Below, piece after piece: positions 7,892-16,287 of a stretch of 64,000 nt of DNA; the first letter of the stretch is position 1; every line of letters starts with the position of its first letter. A program made the translations under genes and the position numbers. The notes under the pieces are model-generated. The model was not told the DNA's origin. It saw only the letters and a list, made by a program, of their open reading frames with translations, and ran no database searches. The stretch covers positions 1 to 64,000 of the forward strand of contig PAMZ01000015.1 in the NCBI GenBank assembly GCA_002707495.1, written 5' to 3'. The stretch comes from Halobacteriovoraceae bacterium (GTDB lineage: Bacteria; Bdellovibrionota; Bacteriovoracia; Bacteriovoracales; Bacteriovoracaceae).

Positions 7892-9178
7892 ATGTCTAAG
7901 AAAATGAGTAAGACTTACTGCCCTCTGGCATGGAACCATAGCTTTATCAATCAAGACGGCTCATTCCAAGTTTGCTGCACGAGTGAGGAATTCGACAATA
8001 ATATTCGCAATGAAAACGGTGAAAAGATTTTTATTTCAGATGATGTCTCACCTGAAGTTGTAATGAACTCTGAGTTTATGAAAAATATTAGAAAACAGAT
8101 GCTTGACGGCGAGTGGCCGGAGCTTTGTAAGCGCTGTGAAATCACTGAAAAACATGGTGGCGCTTCGAGAAGAGTCATTGAAATGATGAACTATGAAAAC
8201 CAAGAACAGAATCAAATCAATCTAGAACTAACCAGTGATGATGGTACGACGAGCGCTCCGATTACATCTGCGGACTATAGACTAGGAAATCTTTGTAATT
8301 TGCAATGTAGAACCTGTAATCCTCGATCTGCTCAAATGTGGATTAGAGAATGGAACAATATAAAACCTGAAGAAGAACAATTCTCTAAAGAAGTTATGGA
8401 GTCTTATAAAAACTATAATTGGATTGATTCAGAAGTTCTCGTAAAAGACTTTAAGTTTAAAGCTCCTACCTTAAATCATATTCACTTCGCAGGAGGAGAG
8501 CCTTTAATCGTTCCCCAGATGAGGAAAGTCTTGGAAATATGTATTGAATCAGGAAACGCTAAAAATATTGTTCTAACCTACAACACCAATATGACCGTCC
8601 TCCCTGATAATATTATTAATCTCTGGAAGGAATTCAAGCATGTAAAAATCTTGGCCAGTGTTGATGCCGTCGGAGAATTGAATTCTTACATACGCTATCC
8701 CTCGAAGTGGGATAAGATACATACAAATTTACAAAAAATAGATGAGTATCACAAAGAATTTAATGTATCCGAATGTTTGCTAAGTACTACAGTACAAGCT
8801 TTGAATATTATGAAGCTTAGAGATATTGTTGAATATCTGAAACAGTTTAATTTTATCGTTCCGGTTCCTAACCTCATTAATCTTCATGTGCCTTATTATT
8901 TTTCATCTCCGATTTTACCAAAATCACTAAAGAAACTGGTCACTCTAGACCTTTTAAGTCTTAAAGATGAAAGTGAAGAAAGACTACCAGAGCACTATCG
9001 CTTTTTAAGTGAAAATATAGGCCAGATTGTAAATTTCATGAACTCAACCGACCTTTATTCAGAGGGAGCTTTTAGTAAATTCTTAGAAATGCAAAAGAAA
9101 TATGATCAAAATAAAAATATGGACCTCTATCAGTTTTATCCACAATTTAAAGACCTGGCAGTTAAATGCACGAACTAG
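7892..9178 (+). CDS. Twitch-domain radical SAM protein
   Basis: 428 aa. The CNLQCRTC cluster (Cys near 135, 139 and 142) is the CxxxCxxC motif that holds the [4Fe-4S] cluster used to cleave S-adenosylmethionine; FAGGEP is the usual GGEP motif. The N-terminus begins with a CPLAWNHSF motif and CC/CKRC cysteines, typical of proteins carrying an extra SPASM/twitch-like unit before the core. The substrate is unknown. Relatives often act on peptides or envelope polymers. The start is ATG 7892, with an in-frame ATG at 7904 as alternative. Its end overlaps the ppx start by 13 bp, so the two are probably co-translated. Confidence 0.85.
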   Translation: MSKKMSKTYCPLAWNHSFINQDGSFQVCCTSEEFDNNIRNENGEKIFISDDVSPEVVMNSEFMKNIRKQMLDGEWPELCKRCEITEKHGGASRRVIEMMNYENQEQNQINLELTSDDGTTSAPITSADYRLGNLCNLQCRTCNPRSAQMWIREWNNIKPEEEQFSKEVMESYKNYNWIDSEVLVKDFKFKAPTLNHIHFAGGEPLIVPQMRKVLEICIESGNAKNIVLTYNTNMTVLPDNIINLWKEFKHVKILASVDAVGELNSYIRYPSKWDKIHTNLQKIDEYHKEFNVSECLLSTTVQALNIMKLRDIVEYLKQFNFIVPVPNLINLHVPYYFSSPILPKSLKKLVTLDLLSLKDESEERLPEHYRFLSENIGQIVNFMNSTDLYSEGAFSKFLEMQKKYDQNKNMDLYQFYPQFKDLAVKCTN

Positions 9179-10110
9179 TCCTCTCACCATCTGAAGAAAC
9201 GATTTTAGCAGTAGATATAGGGTCCAATGCAATGAGGGCCTCCATGGCCTGTCTGGACCAGTTCAATGACTTGGAAATTCTGTCAACACTCAGGTTTCCC
9301 CTACGACTGGGGGAAGATGTTTTTCCAAATCGTAAAATCAGTAAAAAGAAAATGCAAAAAACAATTGAAGCCTTTCAAGACTTGGAGAACCTAAAAAAGA
9401 AATTCGATTTTAAGCATATTAAAATTGTGGCCACAAGTGCCATAAGAAATGCGGAGAATGGCAAAATTTTGGTGGAAAAAATCAAAAAGGAAACTGGCTT
9501 TCAAATCGAAGTCATCAACGGACGAAAAGAGGCAGAACTTATTAAGAGAGCTGTGTCTGAAGTCATGAAACTCAATAAATCAAGAACTCTTTTAGTAGAT
9601 ATTGGTGGAGGCTCAACTGAGATTACTCTCTGTGAGGGAGAGGAAATTATTTTCACTAAAAGTTATAGCTGTGGAACGGTGAGGCTGATAGAAAGTGGAC
9701 AGTATAAAAAACAAAAAGAAATGATCAAAGAGTTTATTCAAGAAGCTAAAAAAGATCTTTCTAGCCACTTAAAAAGAAAGTCTATAAAAGTCTGCGTAGG
9801 AACAGGCGGAAACCTAAGAAGAATGGGTAAACTAAGAAAAATTTTCTTTAAGCGTTCTAATCTCAAAGTGACCTACGAAGAGTTGACTGCCATTTTAGAT
9901 GAGATAAAAACTTTTTCGATAGAACAGCGAATGGATTACCTAGATATGCGTGAAGATCGAGCAGATGTCATTATCCCCGCTTCTAAAATTATTGAAGAGT
10001 TACTTTTTCAATTTAATTTACCAGAAATACAGCTGCCAAAAGTAGGACTCAAAGAAGGGCTGATCATTTCGACGCTTAAAAATCCGCCCAGAAATATTTT
10101 CTTTAGTTAA
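9166..10110 (+). CDS. ppx: Exopolyphosphatase / pppGpp phosphohydrolase family (Ppx/GppA)
   Basis: 314 aa, the short single-unit form of the family with the two actin-like ASKHA domains and no C-terminal HD-like extension. Phosphate-binding motifs are VDIGSNAMR (near residue 17), the VATSAIRNA segment, LLVDIGGGSTEIT and CVGTGGNLRRMG. It would hydrolyse terminal phosphates of polyphosphate and/or pppGpp in the cytoplasm; sequence alone does not separate the two activities. It converges on ppk, sharing a TTAA stop sequence, which places synthesis and breakdown of polyphosphate side by side. Confidence 0.9.
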   Translation: MHELVLSPSEETILAVDIGSNAMRASMACLDQFNDLEILSTLRFPLRLGEDVFPNRKISKKKMQKTIEAFQDLENLKKKFDFKHIKIVATSAIRNAENGKILVEKIKKETGFQIEVINGRKEAELIKRAVSEVMKLNKSRTLLVDIGGGSTEITLCEGEEIIFTKSYSCGTVRLIESGQYKKQKEMIKEFIQEAKKDLSSHLKRKSIKVCVGTGGNLRRMGKLRKIFFKRSNLKVTYEELTAILDEIKTFSIEQRMDYLDMREDRADVIIPASKIIEELLFQFNLPEIQLPKVGLKEGLIISTLKNPPRNIFFS

Positions 10111-12236
10111 GTTCCAAGATCCGACTTCTCTAGCTCTTCAAGAGTTTTCTTCATCATGACCAAATGAGTACCGGACTTTTCACCACCTTTACGTTGCAGA
10201 TAGTTTCCTGAACTATCAAGCTCCCAGGCACTTCTTTTGTCACTAAGTAAAACTTTAAGAAAAACCGAAATTTTTTCTTTTATTGAGCTTAAGAGAATTG
10301 GGGCCATAACCTCCACTCTTGCATGCATATTTCGATGCATCCAATCAGCAGATCCGATATAGTAGTCTCCCTCCCACTCAGACCCTGGAGAGCTAAAAAA
10401 GAATACACGGCTGTGTTCTAAAAAACGCCCTATAATTGATATTACACGAATATTTTCACTCAAACCTTTCACTCCAGGTTTTAGACAGCAAAATCCTCGC
10501 ACGATGAGGTCTATTTGCACTCCTGCTTGAGAAGCAGCATACAGGGCTTCAGTAATAACCGCATCTTCAAGTGAATTCATCTTTGCTACAATCCTTACCT
10601 TTTCGCCTTGGCTTGCAAGCTTTGCTTGCTTCTCAATAAGTCGAATAAAAGATGATTTAGCATTAATAGGAGAAACAAGAAGAGTTTGGTAATCAACCTT
10701 TAGAGACGTTCCCGTGAGATAATTAAAAACCTCATTTACTTCAGAAGTAATCCCTTTATCGATAGTAAAGATTCCCATATCGGTATACAACTTCGCTGTC
10801 TTTGAATTATAATTCCCTGTTCCAATATGCACATAGCGAAGCAGCTGTCCTTTAGATTCTTTTCTCACCACCATGGCTATCTTAGTATGGGTTTTAAGAC
10901 CAACTATTCCGTAAACCACATGGACTCCAGCATCCTCCATCTTTCTCGCCCAATGAATATTTCTCTTTTCATCAAAGCGAGCCTTGAGCTCAATTAAGCA
11001 GACGACTTGCTTTCCATTTTCGGCAGCTTCTATTAAGGATCTTATAAACTGAGAGTTATCACCGGTTCTATAGAGAGTCATTTTAATTGAAAGTACATTC
11101 GGATCCTCACTTGCCTCAACAATGAACCTCTCTGCACTTGTGACAAAATTTTCGTAAGGGTGGTGAACAAAAAGGTCACGTTCTCTAATTCGTTCAAATA
11201 TATTTCCCTTCTGAAAGGGCATGTGAGTGAGAGGTCTCCATCCAGGATAACTGAGTTCTGGAATATCAAGGTCGGCAATTGAATTCGAAGATAAATAGTC
11301 TAGAGCCGACTCGTAAAAATATATATCAGTATCTTTCAGTTGCAACTCATCCTTTAAATATTTGAGCATTTCTTTATTACAATTATTCAAGCATTCCAAT
11401 CTAATAGGCTCTTGCAATCTTCTAAAATTTACTGCTTCTTCGACCAGCTCTAAGAGGTCTTCGGTATCCTCATCCGCATGCTCCCAATCGGCATTCCGAG
11501 TGACTCTGAACGGCATCACATCCACTATCTCTAAACCGTGATACAGAGTTGAAAGGTTGGCCTTAATGATTTGAGATGTGTTGATAAGCCTTCTTTCTTG
11601 GTCTTTCTCCAAAGGGAGTTCTAACCATTTATGAACATTTTCTGGTAACTTAACTCTGGAAAATGAAACCTCTTGGGTCAAAGGATTCTTTAAATACAGA
11701 CCAAAGGAATAAGAAAGGTTAGAAATAAAGGGAAACGGTTTTCCAGAATCAACACTGAGTGGGGTGAGAATAGGAAAAATTTTTGTTAAAAAATGTTCAT
11801 TGCAAAAATCTCTTTCACTCGAACTTAATTGCTCCCACTTTATCAATTCAATTTTGTTTTTTCTCAGTTCATCTTTTAACAACTCAAATGTTTTTTCTTG
11901 AAGTTTATTATCAACTAAAAGTTTTTCTCTAATTTTTAGAAGTTGCTCTTGTGGACTCAGACCATCGATAGATTTATAAGAGAAGTCTGATTCGAGTTGA
12001 CCCTTAAGCCCTCCCACTCTTTTCATAACAAACTCATCAAGATTCGAGGCGTAAATTGACAGGAATCGAAATCTCTCGAGAAGTGGTGTCCGCTCGTCAA
12101 CGGCTTCGTTTAGAACTCTTGAATTAAACTCAAGCCAAGAGAGCTCTCGATTAAAAAACTCATCGGGATTAAACTTACCCGTGGGACTAAAAAGTTGTTT
12201 TTTCTTTTTCCCTTTAAGGGTCTTATTTTTCTTCAC
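10107..12236 (-). CDS. ppk: Polyphosphate kinase 1
   Basis: 709 aa, full length. It transfers the gamma-phosphate of ATP to polyphosphate. The N-terminal domain begins FFNRELSWLEFNSRVL, the hallmark of Ppk1. The middle part holds SIKMTLYRTG. The autophosphorylated His lies in GLKTHTKIAMVV (near residue 449), equivalent to the IHAKL motif of the E. coli enzyme. The C-terminal domain has YVHIGTGNYN and GSADWMHRNM. The start is a GTG with GGAG 7 nt upstream, overlapping the nhaC end by 14 bp, so the two genes form a minus-strand operon. The stop shares TTAA with ppx on the other strand. Confidence 0.97.
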   Translation of the reverse strand: MKKNKTLKGKKKKQLFSPTGKFNPDEFFNRELSWLEFNSRVLNEAVDERTPLLERFRFLSIYASNLDEFVMKRVGGLKGQLESDFSYKSIDGLSPQEQLLKIREKLLVDNKLQEKTFELLKDELRKNKIELIKWEQLSSSERDFCNEHFLTKIFPILTPLSVDSGKPFPFISNLSYSFGLYLKNPLTQEVSFSRVKLPENVHKWLELPLEKDQERRLINTSQIIKANLSTLYHGLEIVDVMPFRVTRNADWEHADEDTEDLLELVEEAVNFRRLQEPIRLECLNNCNKEMLKYLKDELQLKDTDIYFYESALDYLSSNSIADLDIPELSYPGWRPLTHMPFQKGNIFERIRERDLFVHHPYENFVTSAERFIVEASEDPNVLSIKMTLYRTGDNSQFIRSLIEAAENGKQVVCLIELKARFDEKRNIHWARKMEDAGVHVVYGIVGLKTHTKIAMVVRKESKGQLLRYVHIGTGNYNSKTAKLYTDMGIFTIDKGITSEVNEVFNYLTGTSLKVDYQTLLVSPINAKSSFIRLIEKQAKLASQGEKVRIVAKMNSLEDAVITEALYAASQAGVQIDLIVRGFCCLKPGVKGLSENIRVISIIGRFLEHSRVFFFSSPGSEWEGDYYIGSADWMHRNMHARVEVMAPILLSSIKEKISVFLKVLLSDKRSAWELDSSGNYLQRKGGEKSGTHLVMMKKTLEELEKSDLGT

Positions 12237-13653
12237 TCAACTTCTCCATAGTTTTACCAGAGGCTGCAATTGCAATAGAGATCAACGGACTAAGTAAGTT
12301 AAAAAATGCAAAGGGAAGATAAGTCAAAGTAGCCACTCCCATTGTTGAAGCAAAAAAGGCACCACAGGTATTCCAAGGAACAAGAACTGAAGTCACCGTC
12401 GCTCCATCTTCCACTGCTCGAGAGAGGTTTTTTGGATGTAAATTAAAGTCTTTGTAGGCTCCTTTAAATATTCGCCCCGACAGAACAATGGCAATATACT
12501 GATCAGAAGTAGTGATATTGAGAAATATGGAGGTTCCAATAGTCGCTGCGACCAGATTAGATACTTTTGAGATACTCTTTAGTATCCAAGCAGCTATCGA
12601 TTGCAACATCCCAGTTGCTTCAAGCATTCCACCATAGATCATGGCCATGATAATAAGCCAGACAGTATTTAACATTCCAGACATACCACCTCGACTAAAA
12701 AGCTTATCAATGACTTTATTGCCTGTACTCGACTCAAATCCGCCATAAGTAGTTTTAACAACTAGTTTATAGACGCTATTAAAATCAACAGTCCCTCCGC
12801 AGAGTCTTTCAATTAATGCCCCTTGAAAAACTAAAGCATAGACTATGCCCAAAAGGGTTCCCGCAATTAATGCAGGAACGGCTGGGACTTTCTTGTTAAC
12901 TAAAACAAATACGATAAGAGGTAGTGTGAAAAGCCATAAAGAAACGTTAAAATTCTTCTCTATAAGAGTCAGAGTCTCATTAATTTCAGAGGTTGTTGCT
13001 GTTTCGGCGCTATTAAAAAAGCCTAGAGCTATAAAAAGAATCAAAGAAATTAAAATTGCTGGGCCTGACGTGTATACCATGTGGCGAATATGAGTAAAAA
13101 GTTCTGTCCCTGCCATGGCCGGTGCTAAATTAGTTGTGTCAGAGAGTGGAGACATCTTATCCCCAAAATAAGCTCCAGAAACAATTGCCCCGGCAACCAT
13201 TCCTTCTGAAATCCCGAGAGTTTGTCCAATGCCAATTAAAGCAATACCTACAGTACCAACAGTTGACCAAGAACTTCCTGTGGCTAGAGAGACGATACTA
13301 CAAATGACCAAACTAACAGGAAGAAAAATACTAGGATGAATAAGATCCAAACCAAAGTAGATCATGGTAGGGACAACGCCATTTAAAATCCACACCCCAA
13401 TCAATGCCCCCACAATTAAAAGTATTAGGACTGCTTGCAGTGAAACTGTTATTGAGTCGATAACCTTTTTTTCCAGCTCTTTATAACTTAGCTTTAAATG
13501 GAAGACTCCAATTCCAGCAGCTACCATCGCTGAAAAAAGTAGGGCCAGTTGGTTGGGTCCATAAGAGGAATCATCAGCAAAAATATAGACATTGTAACTA
13601 AGTAAAGCGATGAGAAATACGACAGGGATAAGTGATATACGTAAGCTGGGCAT
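12223..13653 (-). CDS. nhaC: Na+/H+ antiporter, NhaC family
   Basis: 476 aa with about 11-12 hydrophobic membrane segments. NhaC proteins exchange cytoplasmic Na+ for external H+. Typical sequences are the ATGSSWSTVGT segment, GAYFGDKMSPLSDTTNLAPA and the late NTCGAF motif. AAGGAG precedes the ATG. It is first in a two-gene unit with ppk. Na+ handling would suit a marine or brackish life but does not prove it. Confidence 0.93.
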   Translation of the reverse strand: MPSLRISLIPVVFLIALLSYNVYIFADDSSYGPNQLALLFSAMVAAGIGVFHLKLSYKELEKKVIDSITVSLQAVLILLIVGALIGVWILNGVVPTMIYFGLDLIHPSIFLPVSLVICSIVSLATGSSWSTVGTVGIALIGIGQTLGISEGMVAGAIVSGAYFGDKMSPLSDTTNLAPAMAGTELFTHIRHMVYTSGPAILISLILFIALGFFNSAETATTSEINETLTLIEKNFNVSLWLFTLPLIVFVLVNKKVPAVPALIAGTLLGIVYALVFQGALIERLCGGTVDFNSVYKLVVKTTYGGFESSTGNKVIDKLFSRGGMSGMLNTVWLIIMAMIYGGMLEATGMLQSIAAWILKSISKVSNLVAATIGTSIFLNITTSDQYIAIVLSGRIFKGAYKDFNLHPKNLSRAVEDGATVTSVLVPWNTCGAFFASTMGVATLTYLPFAFFNLLSPLISIAIAASGKTMEKLSEEK

Positions 13654-13695
13654 GAGACTCCTTTTCTAAAACGCTACCATAATAATTTTAATAAG

Positions 13696-13724
13696 TTGAC
13701 ACATTAAATCGACTCTTATATCTT
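13696..13724 (+). promoter_or_regulatory. Sigma-70-type promoter for the 13756 peptide gene
   Basis: TTGACA (13696-13701), a 17-bp spacer, and TATCTT (13719-13724). Transcription would start near 13731, about 25 nt before the ATG, which has AAGG at a good distance. Confidence 0.6.
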
Positions 13725-13755
13725 GTCGTTGATTTCATAATTAATAAGGTATCAA

Positions 13756-13935
13756 ATGACCAAGTTTATCATAGGCTTAGTTTTACTCTTTGCTTTTAAG
13801 GCATTCTCTGCTGAAGAGGTTGTAAATGAAATTGAGCCAACTCCAGCTACTTCCGCTGAGCTATCTTCAAAGCAGCTCAAAACGATAAAAAAATCACTAG
13901 AAAAAGCAAAATTGCTTGCTGAGGAATCTGTTTAA
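13756..13935 (+). CDS. Small exported peptide, function unknown
   Basis: 59 aa. MTKFIIGLVLLFAFKAFSA is a clear signal peptide. The mature part of about 40 residues is a Glu/Lys-rich, likely helical stretch (EEVVNEIEP, then KTIKKSLEKAKLLAEES). It has its own promoter with TTGACA and an AAGG ribosome site. It lies just upstream of the sigma-54-driven Glu-rich protein gene and shares that protein's composition. No family is recognised. Confidence 0.65.
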   Translation: MTKFIIGLVLLFAFKAFSAEEVVNEIEPTPATSAELSSKQLKTIKKSLEKAKLLAEESV

Positions 13936-14047
13936 AATTTAGACGATCCGTTTTTTCCGTATAAATCTTTACCACTAAGTTTTTGATCTTTTATTAGAGT
14001 TAACGTCTAAGTATATGAAATTACAGGGCAATAAAACTAATGCAGCT

Positions 14048-14063
14048 TGGCACGAAACCTGCA
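14048..14063 (+). promoter_or_regulatory. Sigma-54 promoter for the Glu-rich repeat protein
   Basis: TGGCAC (14048-14053), five bases, then CTGCA (14059-14063). The invariant GG and GC are exactly 10 bp apart, as sigma-54 (RpoN) requires. The predicted start is near 14075, about 29 nt before the ATG. A 7-bp inverted pair (13939-13945 and 14004-14010) upstream could be an activator site, but may be chance. Confidence 0.8.
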
Positions 14064-14103
14064 CCTCTTACAGTAAGTCTATTAATGTGTAGAGGAGAGA
14101 GAA

Positions 14104-15885
14104 ATGAAACTTACCAAGCTATTTGCTTTGTCGGCAGTATTAGCACCCTTAATGTTGGCAGCAACATTATCGCCTGACGCTATTGCTAATGCCGAACAAA
14201 CAGAAGAATCCCCAGAGATCTCATCACGAAGTGAACAGGCACAGGAACTTGAAGAAATTCGTCTAGAGATGGAGCGAAACACTGAATTAGGTATTCAGCT
14301 TCAAAGAGAAATGCATGAGAGGTTGAGAGAAGAAAGACGTGCAGATGAACAGAGATTTCGTGAGGAAACAGCCGCGGCCCTAAAGGAGTCCCAGGAAAAC
14401 TTCGTTCTAGAAGTTCCTGAATTTGATATTACGCCAGAAATAGATATCGTGGCTCCGCAAATTCCGTTTAGGAGTATGGCAGTAGATTCAGATACTGAAG
14501 AACGTGAACTTGCAGATGCCGAAACTTCTAACAAAGAAACAATTGAGAGTTCATCAAACGAGTCAACAGAAGAGTTAAGAAGTATCGCTCTGCAAGTGGC
14601 ACTTGGTGATAATGAAGCTGCTGAAGAAAGTTTAGCCGAGCTAAATGCAGAGACTGAGGAAGTCGTTACCGAACAAGAAGTAGTTGCTGAGCAAGAAGTA
14701 GTTGCCGAACAAGAAGTAGTTACTGAGCAAGAAGTAGTTGCCGAACAAGAAGTAGTTGCTGAACAAGAAGTAATTGCTGAGCAAGAAATAATCGCTGAAG
14801 AAGAAATATCAAATATTATTTTTGAAACAGAAGAAGTGATTGCTGAAGAAGAAGTAATTGCAGAGGAAGAAGTCATAGCTGAAGAGGATCTTGAAGCAAG
14901 AGTTGAGAGTATAGCAAATGAAGCCTCTGAAATCTTAGCTGAAGCCAGTGAGGCAGAGCTTTCAGATGAAGAGAAAGCAGAACTTCAAGTGGCAATAGAA
15001 GATAATGAGGTCGTCATCGAAGAGACAACTGAGTCTGTAGAAGATGCTGAAGTGGCCGAAGAAACTGAGAGTGAGTTGAATAGTGAACTTGCGACGGCAA
15101 CACAAGAGCTCGAAGAAGCAAGATCCCTTATTTCTCAAAGAGATGAGGCTATCGAAGAGCTAGTCGCAGAAAAAAGATCGTTAACAAACGCCTATTGCGA
15201 GCAAAAATCAACCCTATCTGATTTGACTCAAAGAATGGAAGAGTTTGAAACTGAATCATTAGGTGGACTTAACAATAACTTTAATATGTTAGCACAATTA
15301 ATGATGATGAATATGCTTGCTCAACAAGGTGCTCAACAACCACAATTTAGTATGAACTACGGTCATACAGCTTTTGATCCAAGAATTGCATACTACGGAT
15401 TAGAAAATGGAATTAGACTTGCTACTTTAAATGATTTTTTTAGAGGTAGACAGTCTGGTCCAATGGGAATGATGGGCGGACCAACTAATATTTATAATGT
15501 TACAGGTGACTACTATGCAGTTGCATATAGTCCAGTCCAAGGCTCTTATTATGCTGGTGCATATAGTCCAGTCCAAGGCTCTAATTATGCAGGTGACTAT
15601 ACCTACAGTGGACCGGGAAGCCAGAACGGGCTAAGGTTTCCATCGGTAAACGCACCAAGCGGACAATTTAGCTTCGATTTTAATGCGGCTTCGGCCATGC
15701 AGAATGGACCTCGATATTCGGTTGCACCCTCAACGGTTACTGCACCAATGATCGAGCGAAATGTAGAAACGATGAATAACGGTGGGATGATATTTCAAAA
15801 TCGAATCCCATCCCACGAGCAATCGCACTCAACATCTGATGCGACAGCAACTCCAATTGCACCAAGTGAAAATGTAATCAGATAA
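14104..15885 (+). CDS. Exported Glu-rich coiled-coil/repeat protein
   Basis: 593 aa with no recognised family. A signal peptide ends near DAIANA. Residues about 30-75 are a charged coiled coil. About 186-260 consist of hexapeptide repeats of the EVVAEQ and EVIAEE type. A second coiled coil runs to about 380. The C-terminal third is quite different: Met/Gln-rich (MMMNMLAQQG), then Tyr/Gly-rich with a 12-residue repeat (AYSPVQGS) and a low-complexity tail. This looks like a surface or periplasmic filament or spacer protein. AGGAGAG precedes the ATG. It is a single-gene unit with a sigma-54 promoter and a strong terminator. Confidence 0.85.
   Translation: MKLTKLFALSAVLAPLMLAATLSPDAIANAEQTEESPEISSRSEQAQELEEIRLEMERNTELGIQLQREMHERLREERRADEQRFREETAAALKESQENFVLEVPEFDITPEIDIVAPQIPFRSMAVDSDTEERELADAETSNKETIESSSNESTEELRSIALQVALGDNEAAEESLAELNAETEEVVTEQEVVAEQEVVAEQEVVTEQEVVAEQEVVAEQEVIAEQEIIAEEEISNIIFETEEVIAEEEVIAEEEVIAEEDLEARVESIANEASEILAEASEAELSDEEKAELQVAIEDNEVVIEETTESVEDAEVAEETESELNSELATATQELEEARSLISQRDEAIEELVAEKRSLTNAYCEQKSTLSDLTQRMEEFETESLGGLNNNFNMLAQLMMMNMLAQQGAQQPQFSMNYGHTAFDPRIAYYGLENGIRLATLNDFFRGRQSGPMGMMGGPTNIYNVTGDYYAVAYSPVQGSYYAGAYSPVQGSNYAGDYTYSGPGSQNGLRFPSVNAPSGQFSFDFNAASAMQNGPRYSVAPSTVTAPMIERNVETMNNGGMIFQNRIPSHEQSHSTSDATATPIAPSENVIR
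14659..14802 (+). repeat. Eight tandem 18-bp units in coding sequence
   Basis: Units of 18 bp encode EVVTEQ/EVVAEQ/EVIAEQ/EIIAEE in tandem (8 copies). After a short break, three more EVIAEE units follow to about 14884. Copy number is likely to vary between strains. Confidence 0.85.
15523..15582 (+). repeat. 36-bp period direct repeat in coding sequence
   Basis: A 24-bp sequence encoding AYSPVQGS occurs identically at 15523-15546 and 15559-15582, giving a 36-bp (12-residue) period. A recent duplication is likely because synonymous positions match. Confidence 0.8.
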
Positions 15886-15890
15886 TAATT

Positions 15891-15918
15891 AAGGCCCCAA
15901 TCGGGGCCTTTTTCTTTT
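15891..15918 (+). terminator. Intrinsic terminator
   Basis: AAGGCCCC (15891-15898) pairs with GGGGCCTT (15903-15910) around AATC, followed by a T-rich tail. It ends the Glu-rich protein transcript. Confidence 0.92.
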
Positions 15919-16018
15919 AGTACCCGATCCATCTACTCAGACAAAAACCTAAGCCGGCAATTTTTTCCTAAGGAATTCCAGTCTATTTACGAAAAGTAAT
16001 TAGATGATGGGGGTAAGC

Positions 16019-16255
16019 ATGAAAGATCTAAATAAATCTTTAAATCTAAAGCTTATAATTAAAAAATGTTATGTATGTGGCGAAATGTCTGAAACAACAA
16101 AAGAGCCGGAGCGCTGCACTACTTGTGGCAAATCTTTTCTCCCTTTAAATTATTTTACGAAAATCCATGATCATGGCGAGTTTAAACACCTATTCTGCGA
16201 TACCAATGATTTAGGCGAAGAGGATTTAATCAAAGGCATCTACGTAATTTGGTAA
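16019..16255 (+). CDS. Small zinc-ribbon protein
   Basis: 78 aa. Two CxxC pairs (CYVCGE and CTTCGK, about 16 residues apart) make a likely zinc ribbon in the first half; the second half is short and contains HDHGEFKHLFC. ATG 16019 is chosen because a GGGGG stretch lies just upstream; earlier ATGs at 16004 and 16007 have no such site. Function unknown. It sits 32 bp before recJ in the same direction. Confidence 0.65.
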   Translation: MKDLNKSLNLKLIIKKCYVCGEMSETTKEPERCTTCGKSFLPLNYFTKIHDHGEFKHLFCDTNDLGEEDLIKGIYVIW

Positions 16256-16266
16256 ACAAACAATAC

Positions 16267-16278
16267 CTAGCATGCTAG
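16267..16278. promoter_or_regulatory. Perfect 12-bp palindrome before recJ
   Basis: CTAGCATGCTAG is its own reverse complement and ends 9 bp before the recJ ATG, where a ribosome site is expected but absent. A related half (TCTAGCAGCATG) follows directly. A repressor operator or an mRNA hairpin hiding the start are both possible. Confidence 0.4.
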
Positions 16279-16287
16279 TCTAGCAGC

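Noticed and set aside
14301-14876. 191-codon Ser/Thr-rich frame on the minus strand
   Set aside because: It is the antisense of the Glu-rich repeats; its own repeats are only a mirror of that gene.
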